From a virus: a DNA stretch of 23,511 nucleotides. The stretch lies in IMG/VR virus record IMGVR_UViG_3300032246_001668, positions 1-23,511 of that record. The stretch is one strand, 5' to 3'. Below the pieces are notes generated by a model, which was given only the letters and a program-made list of their open reading frames with translations, made no database searches and was not told the origin of the DNA. The number at the start of each line of letters is the position of its first letter. The first letter of the stretch is position 1. The position numbers were made by a program, and so were the translations under genes. Shown piece by piece: positions 1 through 8,225 of this stretch.

Positions 1-924
1 GTCCCTAAAGACTCAGGGCTAAAATACAATACTGATATTGAAGCTAGATACCGAGCAGAATTAAGAAAGACAATACCATTTCCATGGGCTCCTTTTAATC
101 TTCTAACACAAGGAGGATCTGGTGAAGGGGATTTAGTATTAGTTTTTGGATCTCCAGGTGGTGGTAAGTCGTGGGTAGTTTGTGCAATGGGTGCATATGC
201 AGCTAAACTTGGATTTAACGTTGTTCACTACACTCTTGAATTAGGTGACATTTATACTTCAAAAAGATATGATGCTATTCTAACAGGAATTGATTCTAAA
301 GATTTGGGCAATCATAGAAATGAAGTACAGGAAATAATGAAAGGATTAGAAGGCACTGTTGTTATCAAGGAGTATTCTCCTAAAAGAGCATCATTAGCAA
401 CTATTCAATCGCACCTTAGACAATTAGAATCAAACGAAGGATTTAAACCTGATATGATTATCATTGACTATCTTGACTACTTGCGACCAAGTTCTTCAAG
501 AAAGGATAGAAAGGAAGAAATTGATGATGTATTCATAGAAGCCAAGTCACTTGCAAAAGAACTTAAGGTACCAATTATTTCCCCATCCCAAGCAAACAGA
601 ACTGGTGCTAAGAGTGATATTCTAGAAGGAGATAATGCTGCAGGATCATACGACAAAATTATGATTGCAGATATTATTATTTCACTTGCAAGAAACAAAG
701 ATGATAAGGTAGCGGGTACTGGTAGATTTCATTTTATTAAGAATAGATATGGTGGAGATGGATTAACATTTAATGCATTGGTGAATACAAGCAACGGAGA
801 TATTAGAATTGACAATGATCCAAGAGATGAAGCCAAAGAAGTTGAAAATATTAACAACTTTGTTGATCAAGTTACATCAAAGGCCTCTGGAGGTGCAAAT
901 ACTTTCTTTGGTATTAGGATATAA
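1..924 (+). CDS. 41: Replicative DNA helicase, DnaB/T4 gp41-like (5' partial)
   Basis: The C-terminal 307 codons of a RecA-fold replicative helicase that unwinds DNA ahead of the phage polymerase. The reading frame is open from base 1, so the N-terminal domain lies outside the window. A Walker A motif GSPGGGKS is encoded at 148-171. The Walker B strand MIIID ends in the aspartate codon at 466-468. Further on come SQANR and a C-terminal segment with GSYDKIMIADIIISLAR and KNRYGGDG, the usual order of the DnaB family (arginine-finger region and DNA-binding loops). T4 gp41 is about 475 residues, so roughly a third is missing. An intrinsic terminator follows 73 bp downstream. A UvsX-type recombinase was considered, but the SQ-NR, AD-II-LAR and KNRYGG motifs fit DnaB helicases better. 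The family is sure; the gp41 equivalence is inferred from the T4-like context. Confidence 0.88.
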   Translation, partial: VPKDSGLKYNTDIEARYRAELRKTIPFPWAPFNLLTQGGSGEGDLVLVFGSPGGGKSWVVCAMGAYAAKLGFNVVHYTLELGDIYTSKRYDAILTGIDSKDLGNHRNEVQEIMKGLEGTVVIKEYSPKRASLATIQSHLRQLESNEGFKPDMIIIDYLDYLRPSSSRKDRKEEIDDVFIEAKSLAKELKVPIISPSQANRTGAKSDILEGDNAAGSYDKIMIADIIISLARNKDDKVAGTGRFHFIKNRYGGDGLTFNALVNTSNGDIRIDNDPRDEAKEVENINNFVDQVTSKASGGANTFFGIRI

Positions 925-996
925 AAATTCTTGTTATGTTTATAGTTTTTGTTACAATACTTAAACCATAATACAGAACTACGGTTATATTTATTT

Positions 997-1027
997 AAGC
1001 CCCCTTTTAGTTTGGGGCTTATTTTTT
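997..1027 (+). terminator. Rho-independent terminator
   Basis: A 7-bp stem AAGCCCC (997-1003) / GGGGCTT (1014-1020) with a 10-nt loop is followed by A and six T (1022-1027). The rest of the 925-1049 gap is A/T-rich and I see no convincing promoter in it. Transcription of the helicase unit probably ends here. Confidence 0.85.
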
Positions 1028-1049
1028 CAACCTTAAATACATTAAACGC

Positions 1050-2024
1050 ATGAGTATATTTGACAAGAGAGTCGCATTTAAACCTTTTGAATACCCAGAG
1101 ATCCTTAAGTACAAAGATGCCATCAGGCATTCATATTGGATCCACACAGAATGGAATTTTACTAGTGATGTGCAAGACTTTAATACTAAGTTAAACACAA
1201 AAGAAAAGAATGCAATAAAGAATACATTGCTTGCTATTGCTCAAATAGAAGTATCTGTAAAAAAGTTTTGGAGTAAATTAGGAGATCAATTTCCTAAATC
1301 AGAGTTTGATCAAGTTGGGATGACTTTTGCTGAGAGTGAGGTTCGTCATTCCGATGCGTATTCTCATTTACTAGAAGTACTTTCACTAAATGATGACTTT
1401 GTTGTTTTATTAGAAAACCCGGTTATACAAGGTAGAATTGATTATTTAAGTAAATATTTAAAAAATGCATCAAGTGATAATAAGCAGTTGTATACATTGA
1501 CACTAACTTTGTTTAGTTTGTTTACCGAGAACGTTAGTTTATTTAGTCAATTTGCTGTTATTAAGGCATTTAATAAGCATAAGAATATGCTGAAGGATAT
1601 TGATAATGTAGTGCAAGCAACACAAAAAGAAGAAATAGTTCATGGTTTACTTGGAATCTATATTATTAACAAAGTAAAGGAAGAATATTCAGAATGGTTT
1701 GATGAGGATTTCTACAAAAAGATTGAACGTGCTTCTAGAAAGGCTTATGATGCCGAAGTAAAAGTAATAGACTGGATCTTTGAAGAAGGAGAATTAGAAT
1801 TTATTCAAAAGGAAACTCTATATGAATTTATAAAGTACAGGTTTAATGAAAGTATACAGATGATTGGTGGTGAAAAAATATTTGAAGTAGATGAAACGAA
1901 GTTAGCTGACATCGAATGGTTTATGGAAGAAATATATGCCCAAACACATACTGATTTCTTTTACAAAAAACCAACAACATACAGTAAGAAAACAAAAAGT
2001 ATAACTTCAAACGATTTATTTTAA
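1050..2024 (+). CDS. nrdB: Ribonucleoside-diphosphate reductase, class I small (beta) subunit
   Basis: The radical-generating subunit that works with NrdA (next gene) to reduce ribonucleotides to deoxyribonucleotides for phage DNA synthesis. It has 324 residues, a normal length. The metal-ligand pattern is complete: E67 (in IAQIE), E97 and H100 (in SEVRHSDAY), E160 (in TENVSLF), and E195 and H198 (in KEEIVH). Y104 sits four residues after H100, the position of the tyrosyl radical in class Ia/Ib enzymes. The first ligand is Glu where E. coli has Asp84. A C-terminal tail rich in Lys, Thr and Ser ends in NDLF and would be the NrdA-docking peptide. The start has no Shine-Dalgarno sequence. It lies 22 bp beyond the terminator, and nrdA begins 1 bp after its stop. 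Confidence 0.95.
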   Translation: MSIFDKRVAFKPFEYPEILKYKDAIRHSYWIHTEWNFTSDVQDFNTKLNTKEKNAIKNTLLAIAQIEVSVKKFWSKLGDQFPKSEFDQVGMTFAESEVRHSDAYSHLLEVLSLNDDFVVLLENPVIQGRIDYLSKYLKNASSDNKQLYTLTLTLFSLFTENVSLFSQFAVIKAFNKHKNMLKDIDNVVQATQKEEIVHGLLGIYIINKVKEEYSEWFDEDFYKKIERASRKAYDAEVKVIDWIFEEGELEFIQKETLYEFIKYRFNESIQMIGGEKIFEVDETKLADIEWFMEEIYAQTHTDFFYKKPTTYSKKTKSITSNDLF

Positions 2025-2025
2025 T

Positions 2026-3669
2026 ATGGAATATAGGTGGTATAACGAAACTAGTAGAACTTTCTTAGAAAGAGATTATTTATTACCAGGCCAAACTTTA
2101 GATGAACGTGTTGACATTATTGTTAACCATGCAGAAAAGATTCTTAATAAGCCAGGATTTGCTGCAAAGATGAAGGAAAATATTGCAAAAGGTTGGTATT
2201 CAATATCTAGCCCTATATGGACAAATTTTGGTACTGATCGTGGTCTTGGTATTTCTTGTTTTGGAAGTTATGTAGATGACACAATGGAGAGTATTCTTTG
2301 GTCTGATGCTGAGGTAGGAATGATGTGTAAGATGGGTGGTGGAACTTCTGGGTATTACGGAAAGATTCGTCCACGTGGTTCATCAATTAGAGACAATGGT
2401 CAAAGCTCTGGTGCTGTTCATTTCATGAAGAAATTTGATACTACTGCTAATGTTATTAGTCAAGGAAGTTCTCGTAGAGGCCATCATGCGGCTTATTTGG
2501 ATATTGATCATGCCGATATTGAAGAGTTCTTAACAATTCGTTCTGAAGGTTCTCCAATACAAGATTTATCATTTGGTGTTTGTGTTCCAACCTATTGGTT
2601 AAATCAAATGAAGAATGGTGATCAGGCCAAAAGAAAAATATGGGCAAAAGTATTACAGGTGAGATCTGAATTTGGATTTCCCTACATTTTCTTTACTGAT
2701 AATGTAAATAATGGTGCTGCGGATGTTTATCGAGATAAGGATATGAAAGTTACTCATAGCAATATGTGTTCTGAGATATGCTTACCTGATAGTCCCGATG
2801 AATCTTTTGTTTGTGACTTATCTTCAATGAATGTTCTTTATTTTGAAGAATGGAAGGATACAGATGCAGTTGAAACTCTTGTTTACTTTTTAGATTCAGT
2901 TATGACTGATTTTATTGAAAAGGCAAGTAAGATACAATTTATGCAACGTGCAGTTAAATTTGCTGAAAAACATCGTGCATTGGGTATTGGTCAGTTGGGA
3001 TGGCATAGTTTTCTTAAGAGTAAGATGATTGCTTTTGATTCTTTGGAGGCTAAGTTATATAACACAATGATTGCAAAAACAATCTATGATCAAGCTTATG
3101 CAGCCTCGACTAAGATGGCAACTGAGTATGGAGAACCAGAGGTTTTAAAGGGATATGGAAGACGTAATACTACCTTGATAGCTATTGCCCCAACCACATC
3201 ATCTGCGTTCATCCTAGGCCAAGTATCGCAGTCTATTGAGCCTAATAATAGCAACTATTATATTAAAGATGTTGCTAAGATGAAGTTTACTGTAAAAGAT
3301 AAATATCTTGAGCAATTATTAGAATCTAAAGGAATGAATACCGCTGAAGTATGGATGAGTATCTTGAAAGCATTTGGAAGTGTTCAGCATTTGGATTTTC
3401 TTACTAAGGAAGAAAAGGATGTATTCAAAACTTTTATTGAGATATCTCAAAAGGAAATTATTATCCAAGCTGCGGCTAGACAAAAGTATATTGATCAATC
3501 ACAATCTTTGAACATTATGGTACACCCTACCACTCCTACAAAGGATATTAATTCATTGATGATCGAAGCCCATGATTTAGGAATTAAAACATTGTATTAC
3601 CAACATTCAGTAAATGCAGCTCAGGAATTTGCAAAAGATATCTTGGCCTGCCAGAGTTGCGAAGCATAG
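2026..3669 (+). CDS. nrdA: Ribonucleoside-diphosphate reductase, class I large (alpha) subunit, compact form
   Basis: The catalytic subunit of class I ribonucleotide reductase. All catalytic landmarks are present: C78 (in GISCF), the N246-x-C248-x-E250 triad (SNMCSE), C263 (in FVCDLSSMN), the Y524-Y525 radical-transfer pair, and the C-terminal shuttle cysteines C542-x-x-C545. At 547 residues it is about 200 shorter than the E. coli and T4 enzymes. It begins directly with the helical region before the barrel, so the N-terminal ATP-cone that carries overall activity control is missing. The thioredoxin at 7962 is a plausible electron donor for the C-terminal cysteines. It is cotranscribed with nrdB (1-bp gap) and has no Shine-Dalgarno sequence. 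Confidence 0.95.
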   Translation: MEYRWYNETSRTFLERDYLLPGQTLDERVDIIVNHAEKILNKPGFAAKMKENIAKGWYSISSPIWTNFGTDRGLGISCFGSYVDDTMESILWSDAEVGMMCKMGGGTSGYYGKIRPRGSSIRDNGQSSGAVHFMKKFDTTANVISQGSSRRGHHAAYLDIDHADIEEFLTIRSEGSPIQDLSFGVCVPTYWLNQMKNGDQAKRKIWAKVLQVRSEFGFPYIFFTDNVNNGAADVYRDKDMKVTHSNMCSEICLPDSPDESFVCDLSSMNVLYFEEWKDTDAVETLVYFLDSVMTDFIEKASKIQFMQRAVKFAEKHRALGIGQLGWHSFLKSKMIAFDSLEAKLYNTMIAKTIYDQAYAASTKMATEYGEPEVLKGYGRRNTTLIAIAPTTSSAFILGQVSQSIEPNNSNYYIKDVAKMKFTVKDKYLEQLLESKGMNTAEVWMSILKAFGSVQHLDFLTKEEKDVFKTFIEISQKEIIIQAAARQKYIDQSQSLNIMVHPTTPTKDINSLMIEAHDLGIKTLYYQHSVNAAQEFAKDILACQSCEA

Positions 3670-3725
3670 ACTATGAAAGTAAAATTTTTTTTGATTTTTG
3701 CATATATATAATTGAAGTCTATGAT

Positions 3726-3890
3726 ATGAAAGATACCTTTAAAGAATTGGAAAATATTGAAGATAACCTTAAGAGATTAAGAGAAATCAAAGATAAAATT
3801 ACTCCTACCTTAACTGTTGAAGAAATAAACAAGGTTCTTGAAGAGATCGTTTTGATTATAGATGGCAATCAAACCGAAAATCAAGAATAA
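3726..3890 (+). CDS. Small acidic helical protein, unknown function
   Basis: A 54-residue protein beginning MKDTFKELE. I chose the ATG at 3726. The frame is open upstream to 3657, but that longer start would overlap the end of nrdA and add a hydrophobic, aromatic stretch unlike the rest. The protein is rich in Glu, Lys, Leu and Ile, with heptad-like spacing in residues 1-30 (LENIEDNLKRLREIK) that suggests a short coiled coil. It ends 1 bp before the start of the next small gene, so the two are probably cotranslated. The leader contains a T8 run and TATATATA but no clear promoter. No family recognised. Confidence 0.6.
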   Translation: MKDTFKELENIEDNLKRLREIKDKITPTLTVEEINKVLEEIVLIIDGNQTENQE

Positions 3891-3891
3891 C

Positions 3892-4029
3892 ATGGCAAAG
3901 GCAAAAGTAGTTGAATCTAGAAAAATTGAGATCAAGAAAAAAAATATAGGAAGACACGCTAAAACTAAAACGTCTTTCAATAAAAAATCAAAGAACTACG
4001 TTAAGAAATACGCTGGCCAAGGAAGATAA
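3892..4029 (+). CDS. Small strongly basic phage protein
   Basis: A 45-residue gene that starts 1 bp after the preceding stop. The product is almost entirely Lys, Arg, Asn, Ser and Thr, with the segments KKKNIGRHAKTKTS and SKNYVKKY and a C-terminal GQGR. To my recollection, small proteins with this HAKTK...SKNY.K.Y.GQG pattern recur in T4-like and Bacteroidota phages; that is memory, not a search. The charge suggests nucleic-acid binding. It is the last gene before a promoter at 4031, which starts 2 bp after its stop. The compact motif pattern and the exact fit between neighbours are the reasons to accept such a short gene. Confidence 0.7.
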   Translation: MAKAKVVESRKIEIKKKNIGRHAKTKTSFNKKSKNYVKKYAGQGR

Positions 4030-4030
4030 T

Positions 4031-4061
4031 TTGGTTTGTTGTATTTTTTAATGTAGTTTTG
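4031..4061 (+). promoter_or_regulatory. Bacteroidota-type promoter for the lysin-polymerase-clamp unit
   Basis: TTG at 4031-4033, a 20-bp spacer, and TAGTTTTG at 4054-4061 match the Bacteroidota sigma-ABfr consensus (-33 TTG, -7 TANNTTTG). The element begins 2 bp after one gene stops and ends 17 bp before the next start. The spacer is the same length as in the promoters at 7925 and 19371. Confidence 0.7.
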
Positions 4062-4078
4062 GTAAAAAATAAAGGTAT

Positions 4079-4528
4079 ATGAAAGTAATAACATTATTTA
4101 CAAGCATGTTTTTATGCTTGAGTTACACCGCTTTATCTATTGGAAAAGCTGAAATTATAAAAATAATAGCTGATAATCCTGAAATAAAGTATAAAGATAT
4201 AACAATAGCTCAGTTTATTTTGGAAACAGGGCATAACAGATCTAGGCTTGCCAGACATAATAATATTTTTGGCATAAAGTATAACCGAAAATTTGCTAAT
4301 GGAAAAATAGGTTCATATGCAACTTATAGGTCAATAGATGACTGCATTTTGCATTACATCTTCATTCAAAATTATTTTTCTAAAAAGTACAAAATTTTAA
4401 GTAAAAAAGATTATCTTTGGTTTCTAAAAAAGAAATATGCTCGTTCTACTTCTTATACTAATCGAGTTGTAAAAATAGCATCAAAATATAAGATAGATAC
4501 AACAAATGTTTCAAGCCGTACACTATGA
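4079..4528 (+). CDS. Secreted glucosaminidase-type peptidoglycan hydrolase (GH73-like endolysin)
   Basis: A 149-residue protein with a putative signal peptide: Lys2, then a hydrophobic run at about 4-20 (ITLFTSMFLCLSYTAL). The mature part carries the GH73/FlgJ signature: AQFILETG with the likely catalytic E49, then SRLARHNNIFGIK (55-67). A later GSYATYRSIDDCILHY and a C-terminal YTNRV..IASKY segment are also typical of this fold. It should cleave beta-N-acetylglucosaminyl bonds in peptidoglycan after export. A short AAAGG lies 4 nt before the start. Its last 23 bases overlap the start of the DNA polymerase in another frame, and both are served by the promoter at 4031. Lysis or localised wall remodelling are both possible roles. 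Confidence 0.8.
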   Translation: MKVITLFTSMFLCLSYTALSIGKAEIIKIIADNPEIKYKDITIAQFILETGHNRSRLARHNNIFGIKYNRKFANGKIGSYATYRSIDDCILHYIFIQNYFSKKYKILSKKDYLWFLKKKYARSTSYTNRVVKIASKYKIDTTNVSSRTL

Positions 4529-7202
4529 TTTTGAAAGTAGAAATTACTTCCTAAGAGATGATGAAACAGGTTGGACCAAATTTCAGTACAGTCCTTTTTT
4601 TTACAAAATAGATAAGAATGGAGACTTTATGACCTTAGATGGATTTAAAGTATCTGCTACAAAAAAATACGATAAAGAGAATCCAAATTTATATGAGAAG
4701 GATATTGATAAAGAACTTCTTATACTTCGTGATTTGTACTATCAGACAGATGACTTGCCAAAGTCACATAATATAGTTTATTTAGATATTGAGATTGAGA
4801 TTGGTGGTACATTAACACCACAATATGTCAAAGATACCCCTACTAAGCTGACAGCAATTGCATTAATAGATAATAACTCAAAACAAAAGATATGTTTTAT
4901 TCTTGATGAGGAAGGTCAAATTAGTGATATTAATGTTGAGGGAAAAGAAATCATAACTTGTTCTAGTGAGGTTGATCTTATAAATAAATTTATTAAAAAA
5001 TGGAAAGAATTAGATCCAACTATTGTTGTAGGATATAACTCTGACTTCTTTGATATCCCATATCTATATTATAGAATAAAAAATATTTTAGGATGTGATA
5101 TTGCCAATCAACTTAGTCCTATTGGAAAAATAAAAGAAAGTCCATGGAAAACAGATTCCCCTATTACTATAGGTGGTGTTTCTTCTTTAGATTACATGTT
5201 ACTTCATAAGAAGTTTATTGTAAAGGAAGAGCCATCATATAAGCTAAATGCAATTGGTCTTAAGTATGCCAATTTAGGAAAGATTGAAGATAATAGAAGT
5301 CTTGATAGATTATTTAAAGAAGATGTTAATAAGTTTATTGACTATAATATTCGAGATGTTGAAATCATTGTAGCTTTAGAAGATAATCTTCAGTTTATTG
5401 CATTGACAGTATTAATATGTCATTTATGCCATACTCCTTATGAAATGATTTATTTTAATACTTTGCTTAATGAAGGGGCAATATTAACTTATCTTAAAAG
5501 GAAAGGAATCATTCCAAATAATAAACCTCATACAATCAATCGTTTTATTAAAGATTTTATAGTTGGTGATTATGTTAAGGTAGGAGATACAACGGAAGGT
5601 ATATTAGTTAGCCATGAAGATAAAGAATGTGGAGTACAACTTAAATCAGGAATAGTAAAATATTATAGTGAATCTATTGTAAAAAAATATGATCCTTCTG
5701 CTGGAGGTTACTTAAAAGATCCTGTTCCAGGATTATATGAAGATTTGTCTGACCTTGACTTTACATCACTATACCCGAGTATTATTAAGATGCTTAATGC
5801 TGGTTTAGAAACTTGTATTGGAAGAATTCAAACAAAAGATAATTACGAACAAAACAATACATTAGAAGAATTAAAACAAAAAGATCAATCTATTCAAGTA
5901 GTTGTAGAGAAATTAGACAGAAAAACTTATAAATTAAAAGAGGCAAGATTAAGTATTGGTGAACTTGTAAAATTTATTGAAGATAACGGTATTACTATAG
6001 GTGCATCAGGTGCAATGTTCTCAACTCATAAGAAAAGTATTGCTTGTGAAGTATTAGAAGATTGGTTTGACAAACGTGAGTATTATCGTGGTTTGATGAA
6101 GAAAGCTGGTAAGGAAGGTGATAAGGTTGGAGCTAAGTTATATAAGAACTACCAACAAGCATTTAAAATTCTTCAGAATGCTATGTATGGAACTTTTGGT
6201 GTTAATACATGGAGATTTGCTGATGGATATAAGATGATATCATCGGCTATAACAAATACAGGTCAAAGACTTACTATGGGATCAATTGACTATGTTAATG
6301 AAATAATAAATAAAGAATTAGGAACAGATAAGGATTATATTGTGGCATCTGATACTGATTCGCTTTATATTGAAATTAATCCATTACTTAAAAAAAGATT
6401 CCCAAAAGTTACTGATAGAAATGAAAGAATTGAAAAAATTATTGCCATATCTCAAGAAATTCAAGAAAGGGCTAATCAACAACTTAATAATCCAATTAAA
6501 AAATATTTTAATGCGAAAGAGAATAAATACCTTACACTTAAACAAGAAGTTGTAGTAGAACGTGCATATTGGGCAGGTAAGAGAAGATATGCGATGTGGG
6601 TAGTAAATGATCAAGGAGTTCCTAAAGATGAGTTTGATATCAAAGGATTAGATATTATGAAGAGTAATATGAATCCAATCTATAAAGAATTTGCAGAATC
6701 ATTCTTAAAAGACATCTTATTTGGAAAACAAAAAGTTGAAATGGATGAAAAATTAATTAACTTTAAAAAGACAGTTAAAACATTACCAATATCAAGCATA
6801 GCTAGACCAACAGGAGTAAATAAAGTAACTGAATATATTGAAAGAAAACCTACCGCAGGTTCTATATTTAGTACAATTGCAAAAGGAACTCCAATAAATA
6901 GTAGATCTGTAATATATTATAATGATTTAATTAAATTTAAAAAATTAGAAAAAAAACACTCTATGATCGTTAGAGGTGATAAAATAAAATTTATAGCTTT
7001 ATTAGATAATCCGTATAAAATTGACGTAATTGCTTTTACGGGAGAGGATCCAGATTTTATTAATGAGTTTATTGACAAATATGCTAATAGGGAGGAAGGT
7101 TTTAATACATCATTACTTAACAAGCTTACTGACTTATATTCAAATATCAAATGGGATTTTCCATCATTTAATGAGAACGTTGGTAAATTTTTTAAATTTT
7201 AG
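4506..7202 (+). CDS. 43: Family B DNA polymerase with 3'-5' exonuclease, T4 gp43-like
   Basis: The phage replicative DNA polymerase, 898 residues, the same length as T4 gp43. Exonuclease motifs: D94-x-E96 (YLDIEIE), NSDFFD with D183, and YNIRD with D284. Polymerase motifs: A, DFTSLYPSII with D418; B, KILQNAMYG with K554; C, SDTDS with D616 and D618. A KRRYAMW segment near residue 695 fits the KxY region. Between IPNNKPH (about 335) and GGYLKDPVPGLYE (about 400) sits an extra stretch of about 45 residues with small, SH3/KOW-like beta character (GDYVKVGDTTEG and following). The C-terminus ends GKFFKF, an aromatic tail suitable for binding the clamp encoded by the next gene. The chosen start overlaps the lysin gene by 23 bp; no later Met fits before the N-terminal domain. 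Confidence 0.95.
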   Translation: MFQAVHYDFESRNYFLRDDETGWTKFQYSPFFYKIDKNGDFMTLDGFKVSATKKYDKENPNLYEKDIDKELLILRDLYYQTDDLPKSHNIVYLDIEIEIGGTLTPQYVKDTPTKLTAIALIDNNSKQKICFILDEEGQISDINVEGKEIITCSSEVDLINKFIKKWKELDPTIVVGYNSDFFDIPYLYYRIKNILGCDIANQLSPIGKIKESPWKTDSPITIGGVSSLDYMLLHKKFIVKEEPSYKLNAIGLKYANLGKIEDNRSLDRLFKEDVNKFIDYNIRDVEIIVALEDNLQFIALTVLICHLCHTPYEMIYFNTLLNEGAILTYLKRKGIIPNNKPHTINRFIKDFIVGDYVKVGDTTEGILVSHEDKECGVQLKSGIVKYYSESIVKKYDPSAGGYLKDPVPGLYEDLSDLDFTSLYPSIIKMLNAGLETCIGRIQTKDNYEQNNTLEELKQKDQSIQVVVEKLDRKTYKLKEARLSIGELVKFIEDNGITIGASGAMFSTHKKSIACEVLEDWFDKREYYRGLMKKAGKEGDKVGAKLYKNYQQAFKILQNAMYGTFGVNTWRFADGYKMISSAITNTGQRLTMGSIDYVNEIINKELGTDKDYIVASDTDSLYIEINPLLKKRFPKVTDRNERIEKIIAISQEIQERANQQLNNPIKKYFNAKENKYLTLKQEVVVERAYWAGKRRYAMWVVNDQGVPKDEFDIKGLDIMKSNMNPIYKEFAESFLKDILFGKQKVEMDEKLINFKKTVKTLPISSIARPTGVNKVTEYIERKPTAGSIFSTIAKGTPINSRSVIYYNDLIKFKKLEKKHSMIVRGDKIKFIALLDNPYKIDVIAFTGEDPDFINEFIDKYANREEGFNTSLLNKLTDLYSNIKWDFPSFNENVGKFFKF

Positions 7203-7204
7203 TT

Positions 7205-7924
7205 ATGAAAGTTAAGGTTTTAGAGAATATTCTCAAGAAGTATTATTTAGGTGGCATAGTAGATTCTGTTAAGTGGACTCCTACAAAAGATGGAACTAAA
7301 ATAAGTTTTATATCACCGGCAAGTAACTTGGTTGGTATTATACAAACTAATAAATTGACCTTTGATACAAAAGATGAATTAGGAATTTTTAGTACTAAGA
7401 AACTACTTAAGATGCTTTCTATTTTTAAGGATGAACTTGAATTAGGATATAATGGAGAAAAGCTCAATTTAAAAGACTTAAAATTTGATGTTAACTTTTC
7501 ACTATGTCAGATAGATTTGATAACTAAATTTCCTAAAAGTATAGGATTACCTGAAAGTTTTAATCAAGTAATTACGTTTGAAAAAGATTTTACAAATGAT
7601 TTTATAACAGCATCCAAGGCTATAGATTCCGATGTTTTTAAACTTTCGATGGATAAAACTGGTAGCATTATATTTATAATGGGAGATGTTAGAAATAAAT
7701 ACTCTGACAAGATATCATTAAAAATAGAACCAGATCCTTTATTTACAAGTGGTACAAGGTTTGATGATATGATTTTTCAACTTAATGAAGTAGAAGAAAT
7801 ACTTTCAGCAAATAAAGATTCATCAACTTCTCAGATAAGTATATCCGGAGAGGGAATGATAAAGTTTTATTTTAAAAATGAAGATTATGAAGTAAATTAT
7901 TATTTAGTTGCTAATCAAGATTAA
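7205..7924 (+). CDS. 45: Sliding clamp, T4 gp45-like
   Basis: A 239-residue protein starting 2 bp after the DNA polymerase. Length, position and alternating strand/helix pattern fit the trimeric T4 gp45 clamp (228 residues), which tethers the polymerase to DNA and in T4 also activates late transcription. Supporting segments are an N-terminal LENILKKYY helix, a middle GIFSTKKLLKMLSIF segment like the gp45 LNGFLGILSLV region, FEKDFTNDFITASKAIDSD opening the second repeat, and a C-terminal strand with YEVNYYLVANQD. Sequence similarity to T4 is low, as is usual for clamps, so context carries part of the weight. The partner clamp loader is encoded about 12 kb downstream (19672 and 20855). Confidence 0.8.
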   Translation: MKVKVLENILKKYYLGGIVDSVKWTPTKDGTKISFISPASNLVGIIQTNKLTFDTKDELGIFSTKKLLKMLSIFKDELELGYNGEKLNLKDLKFDVNFSLCQIDLITKFPKSIGLPESFNQVITFEKDFTNDFITASKAIDSDVFKLSMDKTGSIIFIMGDVRNKYSDKISLKIEPDPLFTSGTRFDDMIFQLNEVEEILSANKDSSTSQISISGEGMIKFYFKNEDYEVNYYLVANQD

Positions 7925-7955
7925 TTGTCTATATTGTATTAATTAGTTATATTTG
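7925..7955 (+). promoter_or_regulatory. Bacteroidota-type promoter for thioredoxin-groES-groEL
   Basis: TTG at 7925-7927, a 20-bp spacer, and TATATTTG at 7948-7955, a full match to TANNTTTG. The thioredoxin ATG is at 7962, only 6 bp after the -7 element, so the predicted transcript would be leaderless or nearly so. Confidence 0.75.
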
Positions 7956-7961
7956 TAAATC

Positions 7962-8222
7962 ATGGTAAAAGTATTAAAGTTTAAAGCAGGATGGTGCGGA
8001 CCCTGTACTACATTGGCACCCATAATAAATGAAATTGTATCAGAAATAAATGGTATAATTTATCAAGAAGTAGATATAGACCAAGAGCCTATGCTAGCTA
8101 TTCAACATAAAGTCAGGAGCCTTCCTACCATTATTGTTGAAAAGGATGGTAAGGAAGTATCTAGAATTACAGGAATACAACCAAAAAATTTTTATATCGC
8201 AACAATTAAATCACATCTATAA
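7962..8222 (+). CDS. Thioredoxin-like protein
   Basis: An 86-residue minimal thioredoxin fold. The active site WCGPC is at residues 11-15 and the cis-proline at P55 (SLPTII). Other thioredoxin features are the VDID strand (37-40) and the late glycine in RITGIQ. It is shorter than E. coli thioredoxin (about 108) because it starts directly with the strand before the active site. Likely role: dithiol reductant, with the phage NrdA C-terminal cysteines as a plausible substrate; glutaredoxin-like use is also possible. It is the first gene of a unit with groES (3-bp gap) and groEL, directly after a strong promoter. Confidence 0.92.
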   Translation: MVKVLKFKAGWCGPCTTLAPIINEIVSEINGIIYQEVDIDQEPMLAIQHKVRSLPTIIVEKDGKEVSRITGIQPKNFYIATIKSHL

Positions 8223-8225
8223 GTT

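Noticed and set aside
986-993. TATATTTA as a promoter for nrdB
   Set aside because: The final G is missing, there is no upstream TTG at about 20 bp, and it lies before the terminator.
867-1130. 87-residue minus-strand frame across the helicase-nrdB gap
   Set aside because: It overlaps two real genes and the terminator, has no family features, and no other gene is on the minus strand.
3681-3714. T-run plus TATATATAATTG as a promoter for the 54-residue gene
   Set aside because: One mismatch in the -7 element and a wrong spacer (about 13 bp) to the nearest TTG.
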